Source: Micromonospora sp. WMMD961 (GTDB lineage: Bacteria; Actinomycetota; Actinomycetes; Mycobacteriales; Micromonosporaceae). From it: DNA of 64,000 bases. Both the position numbers and the translations under genes were made by a program. Under the pieces are notes generated by a model that searched no databases, was not told the DNA's origin, and saw only the letters and a program-made list of their open reading frames with translations. Below are positions 1 through 8,080 of the stretch, one piece after another. The DNA is taken from NCBI RefSeq assembly GCF_029626145.1, contig NZ_JARUBJ010000002.1:402501-466500 (forward strand). Reading direction: 5' to 3'. How positions within the stretch are numbered: position 1 is the first letter of the stretch; every line of letters begins with the position of its first letter.

Positions 1-6
1 GCCCGA

Positions 7-1203
7 TTGGCCCGGCCGGTCAGAACCTCCTCGGACGAGGGGTCAGGTTCATTCACCGTTTCACGAGGATCAGGCAAACTGTCCCTCGTATCCACGCGAT
101 TCCTCCAGCCGGGCCGTCGCCCGCTGAGCCCCGGATCCCGCGCCGGCCTCGGCGCGGCCCTCGTTCTGCTCGCGATCGTGTCGGCGGTGGAGGCGGCGGA
201 CGGACGCTGGGCGCACTACGTCGCGCTGTTGGCGGCCGTACCCGTTCTCGCCGCCGCGCTGGCCTCCTGGCCGGTGGTGCTGGGCGTGGGCGTCGCGGCG
301 ACAGTGGTCGGAGCCGCCTTCGCCCTGGTCGAGCCGAAGATGTCGCTGGACACCTCGGTCGACGTGGTCGGGATCGCGCTCGCCACCGGGCTGGCGGCGG
401 CGGTGACCTCGGTCCGCCAGCGGCAGGCGGAGCGGATCGTCGAGTTGACCAGGCTCGCCTCGGTCGCCCAGCAGGCGGTGCTGCGCCCCCTCGGGCCGCA
501 GATCGGCACGCTGTCGGTCGCCGGTCGGTACATCTCCTCCACGGCGACCGCCGAGATCGGCGGTGACCTGTACGAGGCGATCGACACGCCATACGGCGTG
601 CGCATGATCATCGGTGACGTACGCGGCAAGGGCCTGGACGCGGTCCGGCTGGCCAGCATCGTGCTCGGCTCCTACCGGCACGTGGCGTACGAGCGGGCCG
701 ACCTGCGTGCCATCGTCGCCGACCTGGACCGTGCGGTGGCCCGCAATGTCGGTGACGAGGATTTCGTGACCGCGGCGCTGGTCGAGGAGCGCGGCGGCAC
801 ACTCACCATCGTCAATTGCGGCCACCCGCCGCCGCTGCTGCTGCGCCGCGGCGCGGTGATCCCGCTGGAACCGCCGGCACCGGCACCTCCGCTCGGGTTC
901 ATGCCGGTGGTCCGCCCCCGGGTCGAACGCCTGGAGCCCGGTGACCGGCTACTGCTGTTCACCGACGGGCTCGGCGAGGCGCGCCGGGACGGCGAGTTCT
1001 TCCCCACCGCCGACCGGGCCTGGCGGCTGCTCGGCCACGGCACGGTCGCCAACGGGTTGGCCTCGCTGGAGACGGCTCTGATCGAGTGGGTCCACGGGCG
1101 TCTGGACGACGACATCGCGCTGGTCCTCATGGAGTACGTCGGTGCCCGTACCGGCGCGGCTGCGGCCGTTCCGAGCTGGGAGGTCGGTGCCACCGAGAGC
1201 TGA
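7..1203 (+). CDS. Membrane-associated SpoIIE/PP2C-type serine phosphatase
   Basis: A Mn/Mg-dependent protein phosphatase of the SpoIIE/RsbU type. Such proteins usually dephosphorylate anti-anti-sigma factors in a partner-switching cascade. The first ~45 residues are polar. Three or four hydrophobic segments follow (about residues 46-135), so the enzyme should be membrane-anchored, with the phosphatase domain in the cytoplasm from about residue 165. Metal-site motifs are all present: EIGGDLYEA, GDVRGKG, NCGHPPP, FTDGLGEAR and a C-terminal DDDIALVL. No sensor domain beyond the membrane segments is visible. The frame opens with a TTG six bases from the window edge, so the true start may lie outside. 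No cognate anti-sigma gene is adjacent and the substrate is unknown. Confidence 0.85.
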   Translation: MARPVRTSSDEGSGSFTVSRGSGKLSLVSTRFLQPGRRPLSPGSRAGLGAALVLLAIVSAVEAADGRWAHYVALLAAVPVLAAALASWPVVLGVGVAATVVGAAFALVEPKMSLDTSVDVVGIALATGLAAAVTSVRQRQAERIVELTRLASVAQQAVLRPLGPQIGTLSVAGRYISSTATAEIGGDLYEAIDTPYGVRMIIGDVRGKGLDAVRLASIVLGSYRHVAYERADLRAIVADLDRAVARNVGDEDFVTAALVEERGGTLTIVNCGHPPPLLLRRGAVIPLEPPAPAPPLGFMPVVRPRVERLEPGDRLLLFTDGLGEARRDGEFFPTADRAWRLLGHGTVANGLASLETALIEWVHGRLDDDIALVLMEYVGARTGAAAAVPSWEVGATES

Positions 1204-1288
1204 TCCCGCTCGGGGGCACGAAGGTGTGTAATCGCCGTCACTTGGGTGATCCGCTTGTCGCTGGCTACCCGCGAGTAATACAGTTGGG

Positions 1289-1304
1289 GTTACTGATCGG
1301 TAAC
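1289..1304. promoter_or_regulatory. Candidate operator upstream of the fadE gene
   Basis: GTTAC-TGATCG-GTAAC is a 5-bp inverted repeat around a 6-bp centre, 28 bp before the acyl-CoA dehydrogenase start and just after a TACAGT -10-like sequence. Its form suits a dimeric TetR- or GntR-type lipid regulator. No regulator gene is adjacent, so the link is inference. Confidence 0.35.
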
Positions 1305-1331
1305 ACCTGTCCGGAAGCGGGGCCAGCGAGC

Positions 1332-3188
1332 ATGACCCACTACAAGAGCAACCTGCGGGACCTTGAGTTCAACCTGTTCGAGGTCTTTGGGGCGGACCGG
1401 GCGTTCGGCCAGGAGCCGTACTCGGATCTCGACGCCGACACCGCCCGCAGCTTCCTCGCCGAGCTCGACCGCCTCGCCCGCGAGGATCTTGCCGCCAGCT
1501 ACACGGACAGTGACCGCAACCCGCCGGTGTTCGACCCGGCCACGCACACCGCGCCGTTGCCGGCGTCGTTCAAGAAGTCCTACCAGGCATTCATGGACTC
1601 CGAGTTCTGGCGCCTGGACCTGCCGCCAGAGCTGGGTGGCACCAACGCGCCCCGTGCCCTCTGGTGGGCGCTCGCCGAGCTGGTGCTCGGCTCGAACGCC
1701 CCCATCTGGATGTACGCCTCCGGCCCGTCCTTCGCGCACGTACTGCACGTCGAGGGCACCGACCGGCAGAAGCAGTGGGCCAAGCTCTTCATCGACAAGC
1801 AGTGGGGCTCCACGATGGTGCTCACCGAGCCGGACGCCGGCTCGGACGTTGGTGCCGGCCGCGCCCGCGCGACCCAGCAGCCCGACGGTTCCTGGCACAT
1901 CGAGGGCGTGAAGCGCTTCATCACCTCGGGCGAGCACGACCTGAGCGACAACATCGTGCACTACGTGCTGGCCCGCCCGGTCGGCGTGGAGGGCGTCGGT
2001 GGCCCCGGCACCAAGGGCCTGTCGCTCTTCGTGGTGCCGAAGTTCCACTTCGACGAGACCACCGGCGAGTTGGGTGAGCGCAACGGCGTCTACACCACGA
2101 ACGTCGAACACAAGATGGGCCTGAAGGTCTCCAACACCTGCGAGCTGACCTTCGGCGAGCATGGCGTGCCGGCCAAGGGCTGGCTGCTCGGTGACAAGCA
2201 CGACGGCATCCGGCAGATGTTCATGATCATCGAGTACGCCCGGATGCTGGTCGGCACCAAGGCGATCGCGACCCTCTCCACCGGCTACCTCAACGCCCTG
2301 GAGTACGCGAAGAGCCGGGTGCAGGGCGCCGACCTGATCCAGCAGGCGGACAAGGCGGCCCCGCGGGTCACCATCACCCACCACCCGGACGTGCGTCGTT
2401 CGCTGCTGCTGCAGAAGTCGTACGCCGAGGGTCTTCGTGCTCTGGTCCTCTACACCGCCTCCTGGCAGGACAAGGTCGCGATTGCCGAGGCGGCCGGCGA
2501 CGAGAAGGCCACCAAGCTGGCCAAGCGGGTCAACGACCTGCTGCTGCCGCTGGTCAAGGGCGTCGGGTCGGAGCGGGCCTACGAGCTGCTCGGGCACGAG
2601 TCGCTGCAGACCTTCGGCGGTTCCGGGTTCCTCCAGGACTACCCGCTGGAGCAGTACGTCCGCGACGCCAAGATCGACACTCTGTACGAGGGCACCACCG
2701 CCATCCAGAGCCTGGACCTGATCTTCCGCAAGATCGTCCGGGACAACGGCAAGGCACTGATGGCGGTAGCCGGCGAGATCCAGGAGTTCATCTCCTCCGA
2801 GGCGGGCAACGGTCAGCTCAAGGAGGAGCGGCAGGCGCTCGGTAAGGCGCTGGCCGAGGTCCAGAACATCCTCGGCGTGATGACCGGCTGGCTGGGCGAG
2901 GCGCAGGGTGGCGACACCCGGGCGCTCTACAAGGTCGGGCTCAGCAGCCGGCGCTTCCTGCTGGCGATCGGCGACCTGGTCGTCGGCTGGCTGCTCCAGC
3001 GGCAGGCCGACGTGGCGCTGAAGGCGCTGGCCGGCGACGTCTCCACCAGCGACAAGGCGTTCTACACCGGCAAGGTGGCCGCCGCCCGCTTCTTCGCCCG
3101 CGAGGTGCTGCCCCGCATCGGCGCCGACCGGCGGATCATCGAGGGTGCCGACCTCGACATCATGGACCTCCCGGAGGAGGCCTTCTGA
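1332..3188 (+). CDS. Long-chain FadE5-type acyl-CoA dehydrogenase
   Basis: Flavin-dependent acyl-CoA dehydrogenase of 618 residues, catalysing the first oxidation of fatty acyl-CoA beta-oxidation in the cytoplasm. It has the enlarged architecture of the FadE5 group: an extended N-terminus (MTHYKSNLRDLEFNLFEVF), the ACAD N-terminal and middle domains with the flavin motif TEPDAGSD near residue 163, and the C-terminal helical domain with LYEGTTAIQ, whose Glu (about 453) is the expected catalytic base. A further C-terminal extension of about 150 residues follows. The ATG at 1332 is preferred because conserved sequence begins there. The gene stands alone and is followed by a strong hairpin, so it is probably monocistronic. 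Chain-length preference cannot be read from sequence. Confidence 0.9.
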   Translation: MTHYKSNLRDLEFNLFEVFGADRAFGQEPYSDLDADTARSFLAELDRLAREDLAASYTDSDRNPPVFDPATHTAPLPASFKKSYQAFMDSEFWRLDLPPELGGTNAPRALWWALAELVLGSNAPIWMYASGPSFAHVLHVEGTDRQKQWAKLFIDKQWGSTMVLTEPDAGSDVGAGRARATQQPDGSWHIEGVKRFITSGEHDLSDNIVHYVLARPVGVEGVGGPGTKGLSLFVVPKFHFDETTGELGERNGVYTTNVEHKMGLKVSNTCELTFGEHGVPAKGWLLGDKHDGIRQMFMIIEYARMLVGTKAIATLSTGYLNALEYAKSRVQGADLIQQADKAAPRVTITHHPDVRRSLLLQKSYAEGLRALVLYTASWQDKVAIAEAAGDEKATKLAKRVNDLLLPLVKGVGSERAYELLGHESLQTFGGSGFLQDYPLEQYVRDAKIDTLYEGTTAIQSLDLIFRKIVRDNGKALMAVAGEIQEFISSEAGNGQLKEERQALGKALAEVQNILGVMTGWLGEAQGGDTRALYKVGLSSRRFLLAIGDLVVGWLLQRQADVALKALAGDVSTSDKAFYTGKVAAARFFAREVLPRIGADRRIIEGADLDIMDLPEEAF

Positions 3189-3240
3189 CCGTGCCACGGC
3201 ACGGCTGACGGTTCCGGTCGCACCACCCCGTACCGACACC

Positions 3241-3276
3241 GACGGCCGGCGAGGGCGACATGCCCCGCCGGCCGTC
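3241..3276 (+). terminator. Hairpin terminator after fadE
   Basis: A perfect 11-bp inverted repeat (GACGGCCGGCG at 3241-3251 and its complement at 3266-3276) with a 14-nt loop lies 52 bp past the fadE stop. There is no U-tract, as usual in high-GC actinomycetes. Confidence 0.6.
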
Positions 3277-3479
3277 GCTGCGTCCGGATGGATGCCCCTG
3301 CCGAACCGGCGAGATCACGCCCCCGGGCGGTCCGGCCTCCTCGCGCGAGAGGCGTCTGGCCGCCGGGGCGGGCACGCATTGGGCCAGCCCGGCCGGGTAT
3401 GCCGGCGTCGTGACGGGTAACCGTCGCGTGACCTCGAAAGGGAACGCCCAGAGCCACCGCACGGGGGAGTGCAGCGCAT

Positions 3480-3749
3480 ATGGGTGTAGGAAGCGGCATC
3501 TTTCTCATCGCGATCGGCGCGATCCTGACCTTCGCGCTGAGAGCCAACGTCTGGTGGATCGACGTACGGGCCGTCGGCTGGGTCTTCATCCTGGCCGGCC
3601 TGGCCGTACTGCTGACCACGCTCTGGTTCTGGCAGGACCGGCGTAAGCGGGCCCGAACCCTCATCGTGGAGGAGAACCGGCTCTCTCATCCCACCGCGAT
3701 GATGCCGCCGCCGCCAGACCCGCCGCCACCAACCGCTCCGCCGTCCTGA
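3480..3749 (+). CDS. Small membrane protein, DUF6458-like (copy 1)
   Basis: An 89-residue protein with two hydrophobic segments (about 4-22 and 29-50) joined by an aromatic turn (ANVWWIDVRAVGW). A basic stretch WQDRRKRAR and a proline-rich tail ending PPPPDPPPPTAP follow. It is clearly paralogous to the gene at 4453-4740, sharing the opening G-(V/I)-G-(S/G)-(G/S)-IFLIA-(I/L)-GAIL. This resembles the small actinobacterial DUF6458 membrane family; function unknown. The ATG at 3480 follows GGGGGAG at a workable distance. The two copies flank an oppositely oriented sixA-like gene, which suggests an old duplication around it. The proline tail is absent from copy 2. Confidence 0.75.
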   Translation: MGVGSGIFLIAIGAILTFALRANVWWIDVRAVGWVFILAGLAVLLTTLWFWQDRRKRARTLIVEENRLSHPTAMMPPPPDPPPPTAPPS

Positions 3750-3771
3750 GGACGACCTGGGCGCGTACCTC

Positions 3772-3803
3772 TGAGCCACCCGCCGGAACCGGCGGGTGGC
3801 TCA
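3772..3803. terminator. Bidirectional hairpin between convergent genes
   Basis: TGAGCCACCCGCCGG is followed after two A residues by its exact complement. The palindrome lies between the converging DUF6458-like and sixA-like genes, and its end supplies the sixA-like stop codon (3801-3803). Confidence 0.65.
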
Positions 3804-4340
3804 GTCGCGTGCGATGTGCCCTGCCGTGATCGGGGCCCCAGCCCGACCCAACTCCGCCCAGCCGAATCGGCCACGATGCACCGCCAGTTCGGCGGTACGC
3901 AGACCCTCCTCTGCCGCGCCGTCCGGGTCGAGGAGCGCGGAGAGCAGGGAAATGCCTGGATTGTGGGCAATGAGTAAGGCGGTCTGGGCGGCCGGGTCGA
4001 CCGCCCGGACCAGCGCCAACAATTCCTCGGGGTGGGCGTCGTACGCGCCGGGCTCATAACGGACGGTCGGTAGAGGACCGCTCGGACCTCCCTCCGGCGG
4101 TGCACCGGCCATCCCCATCGCCACCCCGTGCCAGGTCTGCCGGGTACGCCTGGCTGGCGAGCAGATCACCACGTCAGGTAGCAGGCCCTGCCGCGCCAGC
4201 CACGCGCCGGCCGCTGCCGCGTCGGCTTCCCCGCGTGCGCTGAGCGGCCGGTCGGCGTCGTCCGCCGCGTCGCTACCCTGCTCGGCCTTGGCGTGCCGTA
4301 GCAGGACCAGTGTCCGTGTCTCGGAGTCGGCGTCCGTCAT
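3801..4340 (-). CDS. SixA-like phosphohistidine phosphatase
   Basis: Cytoplasmic histidine phosphatase (RHG) superfamily protein of 179 residues. The catalytic motif LLRHAKAE is near the N-terminus (His16 as nucleophile), followed by PLSARGEADA, the CSPARRTRQT segment that contributes the second Arg, and the second catalytic His in LIAHNPG. The short form with RHAKAE and no phosphoglycerate-mutase insertions is typical of SixA, which removes phosphate from histidine-phosphotransfer domains. The substrate here is unknown and small-molecule phosphatases share the fold. The ATG at 4340 gives the family's usual N-terminus. The gene is convergent with the small membrane gene on its left and divergent from its paralogue on the right. 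Confidence 0.85.
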   Translation of the reverse strand: MTDADSETRTLVLLRHAKAEQGSDAADDADRPLSARGEADAAAAGAWLARQGLLPDVVICSPARRTRQTWHGVAMGMAGAPPEGGPSGPLPTVRYEPGAYDAHPEELLALVRAVDPAAQTALLIAHNPGISLLSALLDPDGAAEEGLRTAELAVHRGRFGWAELGRAGAPITAGHIARD

Positions 4341-4452
4341 GCCCCCAGCTTGCCCGATTGGCGATCTCCGTGCCTGGGTAAGTCAATGCCTGCCGCACCC
4401 CTACCGACGGCCGCGGCGCGTCGTACGCCAGGTTAGAGCCGAGGAGCGAGAC

Positions 4453-4740
4453 ATGGGCATTGGTGGCAGCATTTTCTTGATCGCGCTTGGCGCGATCCTC
4501 GCATTTGCCGTGGAAGCCGACCTGGGCTGGCTTGACCTGTCCGTGGTCGGCTGGGTGCTGATGCTGGCCGGCGTCGCCGGCCTGCTCGCCACCCTCTACT
4601 TCTGGAACAGCCGCCGCCGCAGGGTGGTCGCCGCTCCGGTCCGCGAGGAGCGCGTGGTGGCCGACCGGGTCGTGCCGGTCCAGGACGACCAGGTCATGCG
4701 GGAGTACCGCGAGGTTCGTCGGCCGGGCCGCCCGGTCTGA
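4453..4740 (+). CDS. Small membrane protein, DUF6458-like (copy 2)
   Basis: A 95-residue paralogue of the protein at 3480-3749. Two membrane segments (about 4-22 and 30-48) flank an acidic/aromatic turn (EADLGWLDLSVVGW). A soluble tail starts with SRRRRVV and alternates Arg/Val with acidic residues (EERVVADRVVPVQDD). The ATG at 4453 follows GAGGAGCGAGAC, a good ribosome-binding site, and starts exactly where the paralogue starts. Tail sequences of the two copies have diverged completely, so if both share a membrane role their cytoplasmic parts probably differ. Function unknown. Confidence 0.75.
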   Translation: MGIGGSIFLIALGAILAFAVEADLGWLDLSVVGWVLMLAGVAGLLATLYFWNSRRRRVVAAPVREERVVADRVVPVQDDQVMREYREVRRPGRPV

Positions 4741-4756
4741 TCCTCGCCCGCGCACT

Positions 4757-4786
4757 CCGGGGTCCCGCAGCGTCGCGGGGCCCCGG
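4757..4786 (+). terminator. Hairpin terminator after DUF6458-like copy 2
   Basis: A 12-bp stem (CCGGGGTCCCGC, one G-U pair) with a six-base loop AGCGTC begins 17 bp past the stop at 4740. Confidence 0.6.
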
Positions 4787-4874
4787 CTCGCATGTCGACC
4801 AAGCTCGCGCCCCGGCTGTTCGGGTGAGGCGAACAGGCTCCGGCCGATCGGGTGACCGGCTCCGACCGTCTGGA

Positions 4875-5552
4875 TCAGGCGAACAGCGCGAAGTAGATCG
4901 CGATGTGGTGGCAGAGCGCCGCCAGCAGCGTGCAGGCGTGGAAGAACTCGTGGTGACCGAAGACGGTCGGCCACGGATTGGGCCGCCGCAACGCGTAGAA
5001 GATCGCGCCCACGCTGTAGATCGCGCCGCCGACGATCAGCAGCACCAGCGCCGCGACACCGCCGCCGTGCAGGATCTCCGGCAGCATGGCCACCGCCACC
5101 CAGCCCAGCGCCAGGTAGAGCGGCGCGGACACCCAGCGCGGCGCGTGCGGCCAGACCAGCTTGAGCGCCACGCCGGCCAGTGCGCCAGCCCAGACCAGGG
5201 CCAGCATCACGGTGGCCGGCCGGGGCGCGAGCAGCATCACGCAGAGCGGTGTGTACGTGCCGGCGATGAACACGAAGATCATCGAGTGGTCCATCCGGCG
5301 CATCACCTGGTAGCCGCGCTCCGACCACACCCGACGGTGGTACAACGCGCTCGTGCCGAAGAGCCCGCAGACGGTCAGGCTGTAGATGAGGCAGCTCACC
5401 AGGGGCGCCCACCCCGGCCGGGTAGCGGCGATCGAGCAGAGCACGATGCCGCACGCCACCGCGACGAAGAAGGCGTACGTGTGCAGCCAGCCGCGCATCC
5501 GGGGCTTACCGATGTCGACCGGCTTCAGGCGAAGCGGGGCGGAGGTGGTCAC
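4875..5552 (-). CDS. Hemolysin III / PAQR-family membrane protein
   Basis: A 225-residue integral membrane protein with seven predicted hydrophobic segments. Family signatures are present: SALYHRR, MRRMDHSMIFVFIAGTYTPL after the second/third helix, and near the C-terminus HEFFHACTLLAALCHHIAIY, whose histidines with the early Ser/His/Asp are the proposed metal site. Bacterial members are called hemolysin III or YqfA. They are linked to membrane homeostasis and relate to eukaryotic PAQR receptors; a haemolytic role should not be assumed. The GTG at 5552 is the only start near the conserved N-terminus. It has no ribosome-binding site, but TAACCT lies seven bases upstream, so the mRNA is probably leaderless. 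Confidence 0.85.
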   Translation of the reverse strand: MTTSAPLRLKPVDIGKPRMRGWLHTYAFFVAVACGIVLCSIAATRPGWAPLVSCLIYSLTVCGLFGTSALYHRRVWSERGYQVMRRMDHSMIFVFIAGTYTPLCVMLLAPRPATVMLALVWAGALAGVALKLVWPHAPRWVSAPLYLALGWVAVAMLPEILHGGGVAALVLLIVGGAIYSVGAIFYALRRPNPWPTVFGHHEFFHACTLLAALCHHIAIYFALFA

Positions 5553-5559
5553 GACAATC

Positions 5560-5565
5560 AGGTTA
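5560..5565 (-). promoter_or_regulatory. -10 box for a leaderless hemolysin III-family mRNA
   Basis: On the minus strand TAACCT (TANNNT) ends seven bases before the GTG start at 5552 and no Shine-Dalgarno sequence is present. Transcription would begin at or near the start codon. Confidence 0.5.
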
Positions 5566-5660
5566 CGGCACCGTAGGTTACTTTCAAGTAGTCGCCCCGG
5601 TGACGACCGGCACCGTCGGCGTGAACACCGCGGCCCCAGTCGATCGGCGAAGATGAGCCG

Positions 5661-6413
5661 ATGCGGATCCGGCCCGTCGGGGTGAACGCCCTGTTGCTCG
5701 ACTGCACCACCGGCGACGACGTGCCCGAGGTCGACCTGGTCGAAGCGTGGCGGGCCGAGCTGTGGCGCCGTCGGGAGCAGGGCGACCTGCTCGCCGTCGA
5801 GATCGTGCCGGCGGCCAGCACCGTCCTGCTCGACGGTCTGCCCGACCCGACCGCCACTGCCGAACAGTTGACCCGATGGGCGCCCGCCGTCGTCGCCGCG
5901 ACAATCCGCTCCCCCACAGCCGACGTCGACCCCACAGCCGCCGACCCGGACGCTGTCGCCGCAGCCGCCGACGAGGACGCTGCCGCCGCACCCGCCGACC
6001 TGGACGCTCTCGCCACAACCACCGGACGCGACGCTAGGGAAGTCGTCGTCCCGGTCTCCTTCGACGGACCGGACCTGCCGGTGGTGGCGGAGCACTGGAA
6101 CGTGGACGTGCCCGCCGTGCTGCGCCGGCTGACCGGCACCCGGTTCCGGGTCGCGTTCTGCGGCTTCGCCCCCGGCTTCCCCTACCTGACCGGGCTGCCC
6201 GCCGAGCTGGCGCTGCCCCGACTGGCCACACCCCGCCCCCGGGTGCCGGCCGGCTCGGTCGCCCTCGCCGGCCCGTACGCCGGCATCTACCCGGGCGCGT
6301 CCCCCGGTGGCTGGCACCTGGTCGGCCACACCGACCTGGTCCTCTTCGACGTGCACGCCGATCCGCCGGCCCGGCTCGGCCCGGGCACCTCGGTCCGGAT
6401 GGTGGCGACGTGA
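5661..6413 (+). CDS. pxpB: 5-oxoprolinase subunit B
   Basis: KipI/allophanate-hydrolase-subunit-1 family protein of 250 residues. With PxpC and PxpA it forms the ATP-dependent prokaryotic 5-oxoprolinase that opens 5-oxoproline to glutamate. The N-terminal part (VGVNALLLDC, VPAASTVLLDG) and the C-terminal catalytic-like part (FAPGFPYLTGLPAELALPRL, PRVPAGSVALAG, YPGASPGGWHLVGHT) are intact. Between them, about residues 80-125, is an Ala/Asp-rich insert absent from typical ~220-residue homologues. Much of it comes from a 27-bp tandem repeat. The ATG at 5661 is followed by the conserved IRPVGVNALL start. Its stop overlaps the pxpC GTG by four bases, so the subunits are translationally coupled. 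Confidence 0.9.
   Translation: MRIRPVGVNALLLDCTTGDDVPEVDLVEAWRAELWRRREQGDLLAVEIVPAASTVLLDGLPDPTATAEQLTRWAPAVVAATIRSPTADVDPTAADPDAVAAAADEDAAAAPADLDALATTTGRDAREVVVPVSFDGPDLPVVAEHWNVDVPAVLRRLTGTRFRVAFCGFAPGFPYLTGLPAELALPRLATPRPRVPAGSVALAGPYAGIYPGASPGGWHLVGHTDLVLFDVHADPPARLGPGTSVRMVAT
5937..6017 (+). repeat. 27-bp minisatellite inside pxpB
   Basis: Three consecutive 27-bp units encode AADPDAVAA, AADEDAAAA and PADLDALAT. A decayed fourth (TTGRDARE) follows and a partial unit (ADVDP) precedes. The unit is a multiple of three, so copy-number change keeps the pxpB frame. The repeat sits in the linker between the two halves of the protein. Confidence 0.75.
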
Positions 6414-7273
6414 CCAAACAGGCCACCATCGAGGTGCTGCGCGCCGGCGCGCTCACCACCGTGCAGGACCTCGGTCGGCCGGGCTGGGCGCACCTGGGCG
6501 TACCCCGTTCCGGTGCCCTCGACCCGGCGGCCCTGCGGCTGGCCAATCGGCTGGTCGGCAACCCCGAGCACGCCGCCGGGCTGGAGATCACCCTGACCGG
6601 TTGCACGCTGCGGCTGACCCGGGCCACCACGGTGGCGCTCACCGGCGCCGAGGTCACGGTCCAGGCGGGCACACGGCCCGCCGACACCGGGCGCCCACTC
6701 ACAGTGCCGGCCGGGACGGTGCTGCGGATCGGCCCCGCCCGACAGGGCGTACGGAGCTGGTTGGCGGTGGCCGGTGGCATCGACGTGTCGCCGGTGCTCG
6801 GCAGTCGAGCCACCGACACTCTCTCCGGGCTCGGCCCGCCCCCGCTGCGCGACGGCGACCGGCTGCCGCTCGGCGACCCGCTCGGCGCACCCGCGCCGGT
6901 GGACCTGACCGTGTGCCCCACGCCCCTGCCCGAGCTGCGGTTGACACTGCGCCTCGGCCCCCGCGACGACTGGTTCACGCCGACCGCGCTCGACCTGCTG
7001 TTCGGCACCGCGTACACCATCAGCCCGGTGAGCAACCGGGTCGGCGCGCGACTCGCCGGCGCGCCGCTGCCCCGCTCGGTCGCCGGCGAACTGCCCAGCG
7101 AGGGCATCGTGCTCGGCGCGGTACAGGTGCCCGCGGACGGACAGCCCCTGATCTTCCTGGCGGACCACCCGACCACCGGCGGATACCCCGTCATCGGGGT
7201 GGTCACCGACGTGACCCCGCTCGCGCAGGCCCGGCCAGGGACTACCGTCAGATTCCATGGACCTCAACGCTGA
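6410..7273 (+). CDS. pxpC: 5-oxoprolinase subunit C
   Basis: KipA/allophanate-hydrolase-subunit-2 family protein of 287 residues, partner of PxpB in 5-oxoprolinase. Recognisable segments are the opening EVLRAGALTTVQDLGRPG, VPRSGALDPAALRLANRLVGN, GAEVTVQAG, the GIDVSPVLGSRATDT region, and the C-terminal FLADHPTTGGYPVIGVV. Length and motif order match stand-alone KipA rather than a fused urea amidolyase. It starts at a GTG that overlaps the pxpB stop (GTGA) and ends 17 bp inside pxpA, so the operon is tightly coupled in the order B-C-A. Confidence 0.9.
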   Translation: MTKQATIEVLRAGALTTVQDLGRPGWAHLGVPRSGALDPAALRLANRLVGNPEHAAGLEITLTGCTLRLTRATTVALTGAEVTVQAGTRPADTGRPLTVPAGTVLRIGPARQGVRSWLAVAGGIDVSPVLGSRATDTLSGLGPPPLRDGDRLPLGDPLGAPAPVDLTVCPTPLPELRLTLRLGPRDDWFTPTALDLLFGTAYTISPVSNRVGARLAGAPLPRSVAGELPSEGIVLGAVQVPADGQPLIFLADHPTTGGYPVIGVVTDVTPLAQARPGTTVRFHGPQR

Positions 7274-8006
7274 CCTGGGCGAGGGATTCGGCATCTGGCG
7301 ACTCGGCGACGACGAGGCGCTGCTGAGCCTCGTCACCTCCGCCAACGTCGCCTGCGGCTTCCACGGCGGCGACCCGTCCACCATGCGACGGGTCTGCGAA
7401 GGCGCCGCGCGGCGCGGGGTCGCGGTGGGCGCGCAGGTCGGCTACCGGGACCTGGCCGGCTTCGGCCGGCGGAGCATCGCGTACGACTTCGCCGAGCTAC
7501 GTGACGAGGTGACCTACCAACTCGGGGCGCTGAACGCGTTCTGCCGGCTGTTCGGCACCCGGGTCCGTTACCTCAAGCCGCACGGGGCGCTGTACCACGC
7601 GACCAGCACCGACGAGTCCCAGGCGGCGGCGGTGGTCGCCGCGGTCACCGGCTACGACCCCGAGTTGCCAGTGCTCTGCCTACCCGGCTCGACGCTCGCC
7701 CAGCTCGCCGTCGGCGCGGGCCTCCCGGTCGTCGCCGAGGCCTTCGCCGACCGCGCGTACCTGCCCAACGGGGCGCTGGTGCCCCGAGGCACCCCCGGCG
7801 CGGTAATCACCGACCCGGAGCAGGTGGCCGAACGGGCGGTGCGGATGGCCGTCGAACGGAGCGTGGTGGCGGTCGACGGCACCGTCATCCCCTGCTCGGT
7901 CGACTCGATCTGCCTGCACGGCGACACCCCGGGTGCGGTCTCCGCCGCCGAACTGGTCCGCGCCACCCTGATCGACGCCGACGTGTCCCTGGCACCGTTC
8001 GCGTGA
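7257..8006 (+). CDS. pxpA: 5-oxoprolinase subunit A (LamB/YcsF family)
   Basis: A 249-residue LamB/YcsF family protein, third subunit of 5-oxoprolinase. The family signature MDLNADLGEGFG opens the protein. The metal/substrate residues of the polysaccharide-deacetylase-like barrel follow: SANVACGFHGGDP, VGAQVGYRDLAGFGRR, YLKPHGALYH, AFADRAYLPNGALVPR and ICLHGDTPGAV. The ATG at 7257 lies inside the end of pxpC (17-bp overlap). The stop codon belongs to the stem of the repeat terminator that follows, so the last codons abut that element directly. Confidence 0.9.
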   Translation: MDLNADLGEGFGIWRLGDDEALLSLVTSANVACGFHGGDPSTMRRVCEGAARRGVAVGAQVGYRDLAGFGRRSIAYDFAELRDEVTYQLGALNAFCRLFGTRVRYLKPHGALYHATSTDESQAAAVVAAVTGYDPELPVLCLPGSTLAQLAVGAGLPVVAEAFADRAYLPNGALVPRGTPGAVITDPEQVAERAVRMAVERSVVAVDGTVIPCSVDSICLHGDTPGAVSAAELVRATLIDADVSLAPFA

Positions 8007-8059
8007 AAGGAAGGGCCCCTTGTTATGCGAAATCCGATAACAAGGGGCCCTTCCTTTCA
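8004..8059. terminator. Dispersed-repeat bidirectional terminator (GGGCCCCTT family, copy 1)
   Basis: A perfect 23-bp inverted repeat (8004-8026 and 8037-8059; arm core TGAAAGGAAGGGCCCCTTGT) with a 10-base loop separates converging pxpA and the thioredoxin/NHL gene. The pxpA stop TGA forms the first three bases of the arm. A near-identical element sits at 47713-47770 and a diverged one at 31977-32018. Confidence 0.8.
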
Positions 8060-8080
8060 GCTGGGCGGCGGGCCGGGCGG

